Source: Melampsora larici-populina 98AG31 (Eukaryota > Basidiomycota > Pucciniomycetes > Pucciniales > Melampsoraceae). Taken from it: DNA of 64,000 nt. The notes below the pieces were generated by a model, which ran no database searches, had not been told where the DNA came from, and worked only from the letters and a program-made list of their open reading frames with translations. Both the position numbers and the translations under genes were made by a program. Shown here piece after piece: positions 1-11,748 of this stretch. The stretch is taken from assembly GCF_000204055.1 (NCBI RefSeq), contig NW_006768767.1, positions 1,032,168 to 1,096,167 of the forward strand. The letters run 5' to 3'. Position 1 is the first letter of the stretch, and each line of letters starts with the position of its first letter.

Positions 1-1117
1 TCCAATTTGCATTGAACCAATCAACATTCAAAGCAAACACCAGATTTCCGGGAGAGGAGGTAAACCGCTGTCCATCTTCCCCACGAAGCGAGTGCCACAT
101 TGAAGCGTCCCGGACATCCTTCATGATCGGACCTTGCGTTTTGAAATAGTCGTCTCTCCATTCCAGCAAATCCTCGATCCCAGGTCGATTCAAAAAACGA
201 GCTAACCAATCAGTAAAGGATACAGTCGAAAAGAGCCGGCATGCTTTTGGGGTTGTCCCATCATGAATACCTGCTTCGTGTAAAAGCTGCTCTGAACATA
301 CACGGCTCCTGGGAGTAACTTGAGACGTGCAAAATGTAGGAATCTTATCACCATAGTACATACTGAAGCATTTGGGGCAGCACACTGTTCTGCGAATCTT
401 TGGCTCAATCCGTAGTCCATCAAGAAATGTACTCATAGCCTTTGGTAAAGTGGCCTGCAAAGACTTTTCATCGGTGTTGAAGGTGGAGACTGCACCTATG
501 ACATGCAAGCAAAGCGTGGCAGCCTCCACACTGATATTTTTGATAAGGTGTAAACATGTGATCATAAGGAAGTAAGCCAGGTCAGAAGGCTTCCAACGTC
601 GAAACTTGTCGTAGTGTGTTGTACTGTATATGCCTGCTTGTCAAAAATTCAAAAATTCAACAAAATTCACATAAAGATAGAACTCTATTGAATAAAAGAT
701 GATGAAACACACTTGAATCTATGATTGGCCCATCCCATGATGGTTGGAAGTGGCTTTCTGTGGCTTTACGATTGAAAGCTGTTGTTTCTAAGTTCGAAGA
801 AGCAAGAGGCAAACTTTCCATTGAGGCCTTTTGGGCATCTTGTGATGGTGATCGTGTATCTATCAACCGCTTGCTCTCAGACTCTCAAGGAATATTAACA
901 ATTTAACAAGAGAGAACGTCTACCTACCTGAAATATCCGAGGATAAAGAGAGTTTTTGTGCCGTGCATGTCGCGCGTGTCCCGAAGCTCTTGACATGTTT
1001 TTTGTGATTTGCAGGTCTCCAGAGCGTTCCGTATACTTTAGCATTGGTCTGGGGATGTTGGTAGGTGTTTTTTTCACAGTCGGAACAGTGGCAAGGTATC
1101 AGAGCTAACGTTTTCAT
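1..1117 (-). CDS. Plavaka-like (CACTA/Tnp2-related) transposase, N-terminal part
   Basis: Three minus-strand exons read in one frame: 928-1117 (ATG at 1117), 713-883 and 1-633, which runs off the window. Introns are 884-927 (44 bp, short) and 634-712 (GTGTGT...AG). Exon 1 carries a Cys/His cluster (CHCSDC then HKKH), as expected of an N-terminal zinc finger. Exon 3 has CPKCF, a second Cys pair, the segment TDWLARFLNRPGIEDLLE and, at the window edge, LVFALNVDWFN. These are the motif order and spacing I know from Plavaka-type transposases of basidiomycetes. The catalytic core lies outside the window. Gene orientation fits the sub-terminal repeats at 1570-2090, which would be the element's 5' end. 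The family call rests on recalled motifs. Exon 3 is the most secure part and the small first intron the least. Confidence 0.75.
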
Positions 1118-1569
1118 CTTTCAAGACTTTGCTTTCTTGGGTGATTGGCCTTAATGAATTGATAAATGGTGTCAAAGTGAGATGAAGCGAGAAACTGTTG
1201 AATATGAAGATGATCGCGTGAGTTGAACCCTATCTTATATGGATTGAAATGCGCATCTGGACTATTCATCCTCAGAAGAACACACTATTCTGAGGATGCA
1301 TACATGCTGAACATCAAAGGAGAGTATTGGATCTCAGCCTCTCCGCATCACCCTGACTACATGGAAGCACTTAATCGCAAGAGTGGCTACGTGCTGAGTC
1401 TTCAAGGGCAAGTTCGAACTTCAAAGTCAAGTTCGAACTTCGAAGCTTTATATGTCAAGGTCTCTTGAGGCTCAAAGCCCAGACCTCTGACACTCGAGCT
1501 TAAGATTCGAAGTTCGAAGAGCTCGAAGAGCTCAGATTCGAAGTTCGAAGAGCTCGCAAGACAGAAAAT
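1118..1569. repeat. Palindromic AAGTTCGAACTT-type repeats and a hairpin
   Basis: A 12-bp-arm hairpin (CATCCTCAGAA ... TTCTGAGGATG) lies at about 1268-1298. From 1407 to 1557 the motifs TTCGAA, AAGTTCGAACTT and GAAGAGCTCGAAGAGCTC recur in direct and inverted order. No coding frame is convincing here. This is probably the leader and sub-terminal part of the same transposon. Confidence 0.45.
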
Positions 1570-2090
1570 TTTTCTGAAATTTTTGTGTCGATTCGAGACC
1601 AAATCGGTCCTACGCCGATTGCATCGGCTGCTTTTGGAATGCGTCGCTAAGATGCAACCGAAGTTGCCTCGCCAGCGAGATTGAATCGGGCATTCAGGGG
1701 ATTGAATCGCGATTCAAACACCGACATGAAATCGAAAAAATGATTGAATCGGGACAAAAGGCCCGACATTTAGTTGCTCAGAGGGGATGCGATGCGATGA
1801 TTGTATCGCACATTTGTTTTAGTCGGATGAGCGCTATACAAGTAGCCATCGGACCTGATCAGACTGAGGTTCAGTCGGCGGCCACCAATGCGGTTTGGGA
1901 TCGGCGCTCAGTTTCATCGGTTGTGCCAAAGCGATCCTCAATCGGACTGCGGATCCCATCGGACAGTGAAGATGTGATTACACATCGCACAACAATTCTA
2001 TCGCACAATTTGGCCCCGACCCTGCTTCGGAACACCGTCCACGATGTGACATCGGAAGGGGCATTCCGACGTGAATTTCTTGGCGGTGGG
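1570..2090. repeat. Sub-terminal repeat block and likely terminus of the Plavaka-like element
   Basis: The motif ATCGG/CCGAT, often as GAATCGG, recurs many times on both strands between 1590 and 2070. CACTA-like elements usually have such sub-terminal arrays. Read on the minus strand the block begins CCCACCGCCAAGAAATTC at 2090, which resembles a terminal inverted repeat. The other end lies outside the window, so the end is not proven. Confidence 0.5.
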
Positions 2091-2139
2091 TTCTGAATTC
2101 TTTTCCTCAATTTGCTTGCTCAGGTTGGTCTACCACACA

Positions 2140-2250
2140 GCTGCATAACCCGTGATAATGCATAGAAAAAATCTTGAATCTTGATATGTTTCACTGCCAA
2201 ATTTGACAACAGAAATGCACAACCCGCCAAAATGCATAGCAAAAGTCTTC
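2140..2250. repeat. Short direct repeat, two copies
   Basis: About 35 bp beginning TGCATAACCCG at 2142 and TGCACAACCCG at 2215 are repeated imperfectly, both ending in ATGCATAG plus an A-rich stretch and a TCTT. They flank nothing recognisable. From 2251 to 2790 I see only AT-rich spacer. Confidence 0.4.
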
Positions 2251-2794
2251 CACCCAAATTATGTGTTTGCGCAGGTTTGACTGTATCAACTATTACATGG
2301 TTATTTCCTTGCTCAATAAGCCTCCTTATTGACAAGAATCAAGCAAAGGATAAGTCCCTTAGATACAGAGAATAAAACAGAGGAGAAAGCAACTCATATG
2401 CTAAGGGAGGAAAACTATAATCACAACATCCAGAGACAGGTAAGCCACTGTAGACATTCCTTTTACAGCTGTTTCAACAAAGATTGTTTTTTTTTGAAAA
2501 TCTTGCCAATGTGCAAAACCCGGGTTTTGTCCTGTTTTGTCCCTCACCCAATTTTGTCTCTCCGCTAATTGGAAGAATACAGAAAAGAATAAACCTGTAA
2601 ATCAAGTTTTGTCTCTGGTTTTACCCGCTGCGGAGACAACTTTCTCCAAAAAAAGTTGTCAACCTTTCTTGAAACGGCTGTAACAATGATTCTAAGAAGT
2701 AAAAATAAAATGAAGCAGATTATTAATTTCCACCAATATACCAACTGCTGCACAACCAGTAGTTTCAACTTCTAAACATGATAGTTTCCAAGCA

Positions 2795-4230
2795 ATGTTT
2801 CAACCTTTCCAAAGGAGACGTAGGCAACCACATCCTCCACACACCCCACAACAAAGTTGTACCAATCCAATGACACAACCAAACATTGACTTCCCAGTAC
2901 AAAACCAACCATTGCCTGACATTCACAAGGTGGCAACTCAAGAAGGTACAAGCCACCAGGGAAACAAGATCAACAGCCTTAACTGTATCCCAAATACAGG
3001 CAGGAGAGGATCATGGAGTGGTGGTAGAGGCAGTGGAGGCAGACAGCCACAGAAAGAAGTGTGAGTTATTTGGACACATGACAATACTCCTTCTACATCA
3101 AAATACTTGTCTTTTCCACATCTTTTCAAACACAATCGTTCACCAAGCATAGTCTACCCCACCAATTACACAGTTGTTTTCCCTATACCTAGAAATTAGA
3201 TTTCTGAAAGACCTCTAATAGTACCATCTCATTCTTTCTTAAGTTGCTCTTTTAATTGTTTCCTTTCATGACCCCATGAGTGCCACATACCAAACCTTGT
3301 AGCCCTTCTTCTCTCTTCCTTTGATCACATCTCCTATTTATAGAAATTCGAAATGTAGAATCTCATTATTATGTGTTTCTTCACCTTGCCAATCACATCC
3401 AGTACAGCAAAAGGGGCTCAGAAAGAATCAAGAGACACCACTCCAGTGGTAAAAGATATAAACACCAATTCTACATTAGAGATGGTCAAGGAGAACACAA
3501 CACCCAAGTGGCCTACAGTAGCTAAATGCAACATGTATATTGAAGTGTGGGAAAAAGAACTCAAGAAACTCAACTTACTCACTTTTTAGGACTTCATCTT
3601 GCACAGTTTCAGATAAAGGTTCAACCAAGGTATACAAAAGACTGAAGAAAGTATAGCTAAAGATTTGAAGGCAGGCAGGATACTAGGACCTTTCATGAAA
3701 GAAGGAGTAGAGAAACATTTCAAGTTCTTCTGGTCTAGTCCTATGGGAGCAGTCATCAACAGTGACCAGTCTTTTTGGCCAATAAATGACTTGTCCTTTC
3801 CAAAGGACAACCCTGAAATTGCCAGTGTAAATTCATGTGTCAACAAGGATGAATTTGAAACAGCTTGAGACACTTTCTATATGGTATACCCCTTCATTTA
3901 CATTTGCAACTACCTTCTCTTAATGGCCTTCTTTTGATTGGAAAAAGGCCTATGGGAAAATCTCAACCAGGCATGACCAGTGGCCATACCTTCTTATCTC
4001 CGACTTCAATGGTTTCATCTATATTGATTTGACCATTTCTTTTGGAGGAGTTTCAGGTTGTGGTAGCTGTGGTGGACCAGCCAACAGGTGGGAAGAGTTG
4101 ATAAAGGCGGAATTCAAACTAGAAGAGGCAACCAGATGGGTAGACAACAATCTTCTCCTTAGGAAGAAAACAGCTCTGACCCATAATATATGGATGACAT
4201 TTTCAGGAACAGCTCAAGTCTAAGCGTGAA
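2795..4230 (+). pseudogene. DIRS/Ngaro-like retroelement relic (gag-like and reverse transcriptase)
   Basis: Broken plus-strand frames follow each other. A Pro/Gln/Arg-rich segment with a glycine-rich RGSWSGGRGSGG tail (2795-3064) looks gag-like. Frames at 3371-3589 and 3665-3868 then give KAGRILGPFMKEGVEKHF, WSSPMGAV and NDLSFPKDNPEIASVNS. From about 3940 come KKAYGKISTRHDQWPYL, a SFGGVSGCGS segment and TRWVDNNLLLRK, with YMDD in another frame at 4190. This order (GPF, SSP, DLSFP, SVNS, DxxKAY, WVDxN) is what I recall for RTs of basidiomycete DIRS/Ngaro-like elements. Several stops and frame changes make it non-functional. No tyrosine recombinase was found downstream, so the subclass is an inference. 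Confidence 0.55.
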
Positions 4231-4339
4231 AACCAGCAAGACAGAATTCTCACACTTCAGTTAGCAGCAGAAATAAATTGTATTCCTGTGGAATACCACC
4301 AAGAAACAGTGGAACATCCTCCTGTGAAGTTAGAAACAA

Positions 4340-5700
4340 CTAGATGAATTCCTTGCCAAGATATATATGACTCATAAAGAGTTACCAAAGATCAATGGAC
4401 ACCAGGATCATGTTGCCTAAATCACACCCCAACTGCATTGCTTCCTTCCAAACAACTACAGTTGGCTTATGTAATGGAACAATCATGCAGCTAAAAGAAA
4501 GATGCCAACGGCTGTTTGAGACAACATGAATGTTGGGAGTGCATCCTTACAGAAAATTCCCCGGAGGCGCCCTATGAAGGCTAGAGCCATTGACAATGTA
4601 GGTTGGGCAGGCAATGCCTCCACAACATTTGGAACAGGCATATAATAATCAGCAAATATTGGGGACATGTTAAATTGAAGCCAGGTTGGTCATAACGCAT
4701 TGATGACTGCACACCTGAGCCATGGAACCCACACTACATATGCACAGCAGGATGGGTAAATTGAGAGCTATCATGTACATACATACAGAGATGCTCAGAT
4801 ATTGGCCCATCTGGATGAGTAATTCATATTCAATACCTTCTGTAATATTTTCCAGCTTGACAAAAGCATTCCAAAAATTGACTACATATACAGTTGTTTT
4901 CAAAAAGGATGAAAGATCAAAGGGAAAATTAGGCCTAGTGGCCTGTGCCCAATGTGGATGTTGGTGGAATGTAGACCAAGCCTGACAGCTACATACTGGC
5001 AATATTCTCAAACAAGTCAACCTGTAGTTTACAATGTAGTTTAAAATACAGCTCAACTACAGCACTTTTTCAGCCTTTACAGCCAAGTCAAATCCTATTC
5101 CATAATTTGTTCCTCATCTTCCACCACAGTCTTGATAGCACAATGGTCAAACCACTTGTTGGGAGTCCATTTTGCACATGCGCTTTGGGCTCAAAGCCCA
5201 CTTTGTGCTTCAATTTTTGGCTTCTCATGAGTGATGTTCAACAAGTATTTTTGGGACAAGTGTTATCTTGTTTTGCTGCCACTCAGGTGCACCAGCATCC
5301 ATCTCAATGCAATGATGGTGCTGGCACAACAATCCCATTGTATGTCTAGAGGACATTCCTGATATTTGGCCAAAAAACATTGTATCATGGCTTGAACTAT
5401 GTGAGGGTTGGGTATTCAAAAGGATACTCAATGCTCACTAAAGGTGGTCAGGGTAGTTTTTAATTTTAAATAATTATATGTATATTTCAATGTAAGGTAA
5501 TTACAATAAGATTTTAGGGAAGAAAAGGAGGGAAGGAGAAGAGGACTGGCCTGTTTGGGTAAATCCAGACAGGCTACAGTTAAATGACTCCTGAAGAGGA
5601 GATTATAATTATAAGGAATATGAAAGCTGGATCCAGGGCTTTCCTTCAATCTTCAAAATGACTGATTGAAGAGTGAGGTATAGAGTCACTAGTCTGGTTG
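4340..5700. other. AT-rich spacer without a supported gene
   Basis: Open frames exist on both strands (for example 4670-5056 minus and 4722-4985 plus), but they overlap each other and show no family motif. The stretch may contain the decayed 3' part of the retroelement relic upstream. Nothing in it is called as a gene. Confidence 0.4.
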
Positions 5701-5707
5701 TTACATA

Positions 5708-5890
5708 GTCACCAACTTATGGTTATTCAGAAGGTACACCAACCTGAGAGTTGATATAGGTCACTAACCTACGGTTGTTCAGAAGGTACACCAACCTGTG
5801 AGTTGATATAGATCACTAACCTGTAGTTGTTCAAGAGGTAACTAACCTTGAAGTTAATTGGAAGGTCACTAACCTAGAAATGTTCTACTT
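5708..5890. repeat. Minisatellite, 52-53 bp period, about 3.5 copies
   Basis: Units begin with GTCAC(C/T)AAC at 5708, 5760, 5812 (ATCACTAAC) and 5865. The first two and a half units share TTCAGAAGGTACACCAACCTG and GAGTTGATATAG; the last is diverged. Spacer sequence is unrelated to any spacer-repeat logic, so this is a simple tandem duplication. Confidence 0.85.
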
Positions 5891-6470
5891 AGGGAAAGTA
5901 GAGGATCCAGAAAGGGGAAGAAAGAGATTACTTTATCTTTTAGTCAGGAAGCTGCTTTAAAGATATGAAGTGAATCACTAGGCTTATTATTACAAGACTT
6001 GTGATTGTGTACTTCAATTGAACTTTAAAGGGTTCTTTAAAAGATGTGTGTAATAAATTGCTTAGAGGAAAATCTCTGAAGACTGAGAGGGGAGGGTTTT
6101 ATATACTCTCCTCTCCAAACCTAACTGTAGTGATATTTGTTTGTATCACTACTGTGGTTTAAGGTTTAATGATCACTATTAGTTATTATTATTATTAGTC
6201 TTACATAATTCCATATGTGTGTTATGTAATTTATGTAGTATAAGCATTTTAACTCTTGACACTGAGTTATGAGGTGTAATTGGTATCTTATTACATATTA
6301 CATATGTTTCTAGAAGTATATGTATATGTAATTGGTGTTTGTATATGTTGTATTATATGTTACATGTGTTTAATAAGCTGTCTGTACATGTAATTAAGAT
6401 TATGAGTGAAGTTTATGTATAAGTTAGTTTTGGGTACATGTATATGTACCCAGGGCTGACAAACCAGGTT
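5891..6470. repeat. Dispersed AT-rich repeat, inverted copy at 20.45-20.62 kb
   Basis: The stretch TAAGCATTTTAACTCTTGAC followed by ACTGAGTTATG at 6240-6270 recurs reverse-complemented at about 20540-20580. Flanking ATGTAATTA/TACATGTA-rich sequence also corresponds. The second copy has been split by the 4.1-kb element at 16322-20447. The stretch is otherwise non-coding. Confidence 0.65.
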
Positions 6471-6710
6471 CACAGCCATTGGCATGAACAGTGTCAGGAG
6501 CCGTTGTCACACTGCTTGACTATGTCAACTTCCCAGGCTGATTTTGAAGTCACTGTTAGTCACCACAATGCAATGGGCACATGAAGCAATAGCCAGCTGT
6601 ATGTATCTTTTCAAACTACAGTTTGATATCTGTATGAGAAGATTTGCAATATCTGGCTGTCAAAATGTGCCTAAATTCCAGCTACAACTGTGAGGTGCAG
6701 GGGCCTCTAG

Positions 6711-6890
6711 CAACGTTGGGCCTTTGCGTTGCGTTGTGGGCAACTGAGAGTTGCGCACAACGCAACTTTTTTTTTTAGTCCCAAAACCTCACTACGCAAC
6801 GAGCAAAAGCAACGCAAGGGGCAGTAGCTCTTGTTGCTTTTTGCACATTGCCAGCAACGCTAGAACAGTTGCTGGTGTTGCAATCGGCAT
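6711..6890 (+). mobile_element. 5' end fragment of a hAT-like MITE (CAACGTTGGGCC family)
   Basis: It begins CAACGTTGGGCC at 6711, like the MITE at 33558, and continues with GCGTTGC/GCAACGC sub-terminal motifs for about 150 bp. I could not find the matching right end before the hAT element at 7177, so it appears truncated or diverged. Confidence 0.55.
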
Positions 6891-7764
6891 AAGAAAAATA
6901 CTTTCATATTTTGTCAGCATATTTATATGTAAGGGAACAGGTGGCATAACATAATTAAAAAGGAAAGGGGGCATAGTTAAACTAAATAAAGAAATAGAAA
7001 GGTACAAAACAAAGAATATAAAACTATTTTTTATGGTTTGTTATAGATCATCTACCACCCCTGAAAGATTTGATGGCTTCATTGACCTCCGTATACTTGT
7101 GTGCTAACGGTACATGCTGACACCACCACAGCCGTGCCCCTACACAGAATTCAATTGTACATGGGACCAGTCGCACCAAACCTGGCTCGCAGCGCAGAGG
7201 AAAGCGCGCAGCGCGCCGGAGCGCAGCGCCAGGCGTAGCCGCTCCGTTGGCCGGGAAGCCCGGCCCCGGGGCGCTGCGTCTCCAGCTGACATTTGGGGCC
7301 CCCAATATGGGGGCGCTGCGTTTTCCGCTAGTGGTGCTCAGGGGTATTACCTGAGCACCAAGCCACAAATCCAGCCAATCGAAACACACCATTCTGTCCA
7401 ACAACATCATACGATTGCTAATATTGACTAATAACTGATATATAACTGATATATCTTCTTTTCAGATGTCGTTTCATATTGAATTTCGATGCCACAATAG
7501 ATCCAGATTGATATCACTCAGCCTCAACATACCGTGGCTTCGATTTTTGGGACGGTGGACCAACCAACCTCTCCATCACATAAAGGTACGTACTGCTTCC
7601 AGTCTGTCTTCATTCTCATCGACTCATTCGTGTCAAATTTGTTGATCTGATATTTTTCTCTGTCTCCGTTTCATCAATTTCTTATCGATCATTCAATATC
7701 CTCCACCCACACCATTCCACAACTTAATCAATCTTAGATCTTCAATCAATCTACCAATATCAAC

Positions 7765-10700
7765 ATGTCTAAGTCTAAGCAACCTACCCTTACCTCATTT
7801 GTGTCTTCGGGCTACAAGACCGACAAAGAACCTGTCACTCAACCCCGCCGCTCGTCTCGCGTAGTCACCCCAGCGAGACGAGAACCAGGCATGATCATTC
7901 CCTCTTCTGACTCTCGTCGTGGCCTAGTTGATTTAGGATTAGGCCGAGACGTTAGAGATGAACATGTTCATCGGCGTCGAGAGCGTTCAGCCTCTCTACC
8001 TGGAGGCCTAGATCTCGGCGAACAGGGTCGTGACTTGGTTTCGTTGTTCCGTGTAAGTCACTACTGCTTTGTTTCTTTTTAATGCTTTGTTTCTTTTTAT
8101 TCTCATCTTTTCCCTTTCTCACTTCCTTTTCACTGCTATATGTTGTTTAGGGCACAGGCACTTCAAACCAAAACCAAAATCGAAACCGAGAACGTTCTGT
8201 CTCGGTCTCAGAGGTCGAGATAGGCAACTCAGTAAATCGCCCACGCCAATCAAGGGCTCAGAAGAGTCAAAGTGGTGCTAATGTTGTATGTATTCATTTC
8301 ACTTTAATCTCATCATCGTATACTATAAACTTACTGTTTTTTTGAAACTCTGTAGGAACCATTGGCACGACCAAGAGTTGACCTAGCACAGGACTCAGAT
8401 GAAGATAACGAACGGATCCGAAAACAAAAGCGCAATCAGCCCCCTGAGCCTGAATACAGCTCTCCATATGATCATTTTGAAAACCCCGTACATGGAGTTA
8501 GCAAAGAAGGAGTGCCCAATGTATGTGTTATTTCTTTCCTCTATGAATTTCCTATCCGATGGCTGATATTGATGTTCTTTGCAGCCACCTGACGGCCCAG
8601 GTTTTTCTTACACTTGTCGGTTTTGTGGCAAGGTAGTCCGCATCAGTGGAAGCTCACGATCGAACCTCAAAGTTCATCGAGATGGCAGCAACGCACCTGG
8701 GAAGTCTGGTGCTGGATGTCCTCGTCGGCAACAGGCCATTGCGGCCGGTGCGAAACTTCCTCCGACAGTTTCCGAACTCCGTATTCAGCGTCGCCAGGAA
8801 GGTCATCAAGGAGGACTGGAGTCTTTTATCACCCCGGCACCGATGTTTTCCAACCAAACCCTCAACCAAAGCCTCGCGGTGTGGCAAGTTTCACAAGCTC
8901 TACCTTTCACCCGAATCGATGATCCAATGCTTAAGGCCATATTTTATTGGTTACGACCCGATGCACGAGTGTTTGGCCGAAAGTGGGTGGCCGATGAAGC
9001 CAAGCGTTTGTATCTATCGCTTCGGAGCTCGGTGATCGATAAAGAGCTCAAGGTTTGTTTATTTTATTTCAATTACAATATTCACTGAATACTGATGAGT
9101 TAATCTTTCCTGTGACTTTCTCTTTGACAGGACCTGAATAGCAAGTTTTGCTTGATCCAAGATGTTTGGACCGTTAAAGGTAACCTTCATGCTTTCATTG
9201 GCGCATCAGTGTCTTTTGTTACAAATGACTGGAAGTTTGTCGTGCAACACTTGAGTTTCAAACTCGTTGCATGGCATCACAAGGGTTCAATGCTCGCCGA
9301 GCCAATGGTGGCTATATTGAAGAAAAACAACTTATATCAAAAGATACGCTTTTCCAATCTCTTTCATATTTTTCTTTTCTTTTTATTTCACTTCACTTCG
9401 TATTGTGTTATTTTGATGTACTGACATAATGACAAATCTCACATGCTCGCGAATGTATCTGATTCAGGAAGCAATAATTTCACACTCGGTCGTGAAATGC
9501 ATCGACAACTATACGACGAAGGCCTGAAATCAGGACACCTTTTCAGTTGGAAGCCCAAAGAAATGTCGGTTCGGTGTTTCTGCCATAAGATGGGCTTGAT
9601 TGTCAAAGCTGGACTTGATGCCCTTGGAATGAAACCATTGCGTATCCGACATAGCGCGTTAGGCAGGTTTCCTCAAGTTGAGCTTATGGCCGTTATCAAC
9701 GAAGAAGAGGACCCATCAGCCGCCGATCAACTTGAAAGTACTGAAGAATCATATGATGAAGCTAGTGACGAATTGGAGAGTGTTGCTTCCAATGACGCTG
9801 AATCAAATCCTGATCAAGATGAAGAAGATACCGAGCAAGAAGACGAGCCCGGTTATTATCGCAGCCGCCAAGCTGCGTACCTTCTAGGTGATACTTACAT
9901 GAAGCAACTAACTAAGGATGTGAGTTTAATGTTTTCTTCTTTCTATTTAGAATTTCTATTGTTAATTTTTCAAATGTTTTGATTGTTCTTTTTCAAGATG
10001 GACACAGTCAATAAGAAAATCACTCGGTCAAGCGCTCATCGGGCTGATTTCAATCGGCGCCGAGATATAGCCAATACTCAACGTACTTCAGAAGGATTAC
10101 CCAAGCTCAAAGTCCTTTTGTCAGGGCATGGTATTCGGTGGGGTATTCGCGCCGAGCGTTGGGAGCGAATGTGGGAAGCTCGGCATGTAAGTTAGCATGT
10201 TTTCTTTTCCAAACTCGATGTGTATAGATTCAATACTGAACAATGACATTTACTTCAGCTGATCGACACTGTGATGAAAGAAGATTTAGCTGAAGTACAC
10301 TCAAAGAAGCAACGTCCAAGGAAAGATGGTAAAAAGCATGGCTATTTCGAAGAGATGATATTCTCAGTGGCAGATTGGCAAGCTATGAGGGACATCTTAG
10401 ATATTCTCACTGTAAGTGTCCATTCAAAGTGTTCAAATTCCTCCCTGCTTTCTCTCATTTGATCTTTCACTTTTGTTTTAACTTTTTTACTAATGCTCTC
10501 ATCACTATCTCACAGCCATACAAGATATTGACTCGAGAGATGGAGGGTGACAAACCCACTGGCTGTATGGTCCTAGTTAAGTATGTGCAGCTGAAATCTT
10601 CAATGGAAACTCGATTAAAGAAGATGCACGAGAATGATCCACTATACCCGATGGTGGATGTGATGTTAAGTAAGATTAAGAGTTATCTGGAGGAAGCATT

Positions 10701-11408
10701 AGAGTGTGATACATTAGTTTTAGCGGCCATCTTTCACCCTGCATTACGAGTCAAGTTTTTTTCACACGCCTTCGGAAATGATTCTAACCACCACAGACAA
10801 GCCGAAGACCTATTAGAGTCAGTGTTCACTACTCAACGTGATTCCCCTGATCTTCGACTTCAACAAACGAGCACTGCTAGCAGCCCTCCTCCAACCAACA
10901 CATCAGATGAAGCGGCTTCCAACGACTTTCTGAATTTTTATAAAGAAGTTGTGACATCCAGCAAACTGAATGAACTCGAGAGATACCTTCAAGGTATCGA
11001 CCCAATGGCTTCTCCTGACATGAATGAGCCTCAATGTGCTTTGGATTGGTGGAAGGTGAGTAATCGACCCACTGATTCTTTTTTAAACCCCATTATACTC
11101 TACTTATCTCTTGTGTGATTCATTCACAGACTCATGCTGGGAAATATCCCGTATTATCGACACTGGCTCAAGATTACTTAGCAACGCCTGCGGCCTCAGC
11201 TGCGCCCGAGCGATCGTTCTCAATCGCTGGTCAAGTCTGCACAGCTGAACGTGGTGGGTTGGTTCCTCGAATGATTGAGATGACGGTTAGTGGTAAAATC
11301 TGGGCAACTGAAGGGGTACCTTTTACTGGAGACTTTGGTGAAGTTGGCAAGGTTCTTGAGTTTGGAAAGAAGGCTATCAAAAAGAAGACTAGACAGTCTC
11401 ACTTCTAA
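7765..11408 (+). CDS. hAT family transposase, ten exons, about 968 aa, reads open throughout
   Basis: Exons: 7765-8052, 8151-8285, 8356-8520, 8585-9052, 9131-9343, 9443-9919, 9998-10186, 10259-10411, 10516-11055, 11130-11408. Every exon length is divisible by three, so all nine introns are phase 0. Eight introns are GT-AG; the fifth (9344-9442) is AT-AC. A BED-like zinc finger (TCRFCGKVV, then a His in KVHRDG) starts exon 4 near residue 205. The segment SDSGSNNFTLGREM opens exon 6, and an acidic stretch follows. The last exon has TPAASAAPERSFSIAG, the hAT C-terminal dimerisation motif. A serine/arginine-rich N-terminus precedes the finger. The protein would cut and paste this element and could act on relatives sharing its ends. 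The degenerate copy at 48.99-52.86 kb keeps the same exon plan, which supports the model. Confidence 0.88.
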
Positions 11409-11537
11409 TATCTTTGTTTCACTTATTTTTTTTATTTCATTCAACTTTATTTGATTTAACTTTCTTTACGCTCTTTTAAATTGTTTACTGCCTTTTGTTT
11501 TACCTTTCTTAACACTCTTTCACGTATCTTTTTATCA

Positions 11538-11543
11538 ATAAAA
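11538..11543 (+). terminator. AATAAA poly(A) signal of the hAT gene
   Basis: AATAAA lies about 130 bp after the transposase stop codon and inside the right arm of the element, a plausible 3'-end signal. Confidence 0.5.
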
Positions 11544-11748
11544 TCTATTTCATTTGCGAAAAAAAATCGCTTCTTTTTTGCCTGCAGCGCTGCGAAGCGC
11601 TGCTGGGCGTAAATTTTGCTTTTCGTTGAGATTTTCCCGTGAGATTTCTTTTGAGCTGCGCTTATAGTTACCTCCCCAGAGCAAGTTTGATTTTAGCTGC
11701 GCTTCCCAAAATACGGCTTGCAGCGCTGCGAGCCAGGTTTGGTCGCAC

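Larger units (their letters stand above)
7170..11748 (+). mobile_element. Complete hAT transposon (element 7177-11741) with target-site duplication
   Basis: The left end CAAACCTGGCTCGCAGCGC at 7177 is matched perfectly by the reverse complement of the right end finishing at 11741. Flanking GTCGCAC occurs at 7170-7176 and 11742-11748; the next base C also matches, so the duplication can be read as 7 or 8 bp. The ends are GC-rich with repeated GCGCTGCG motifs while the interior is not. The element is 4565 bp and encodes one full transposase, so it is an autonomous candidate. Confidence 0.9.

Noticed and set aside
4670..5056. 128-codon minus frame as a membrane protein gene
   Set aside because: Composition is cysteine-rich and irregular, with a competing frame on the other strand and no promoter or family motif.
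5708..5890. Possible CRISPR-like array
   Set aside because: The units are contiguous 52-53 bp tandem repeats with diverging ends and no unique spacers of constant length; the organism is also eukaryotic.
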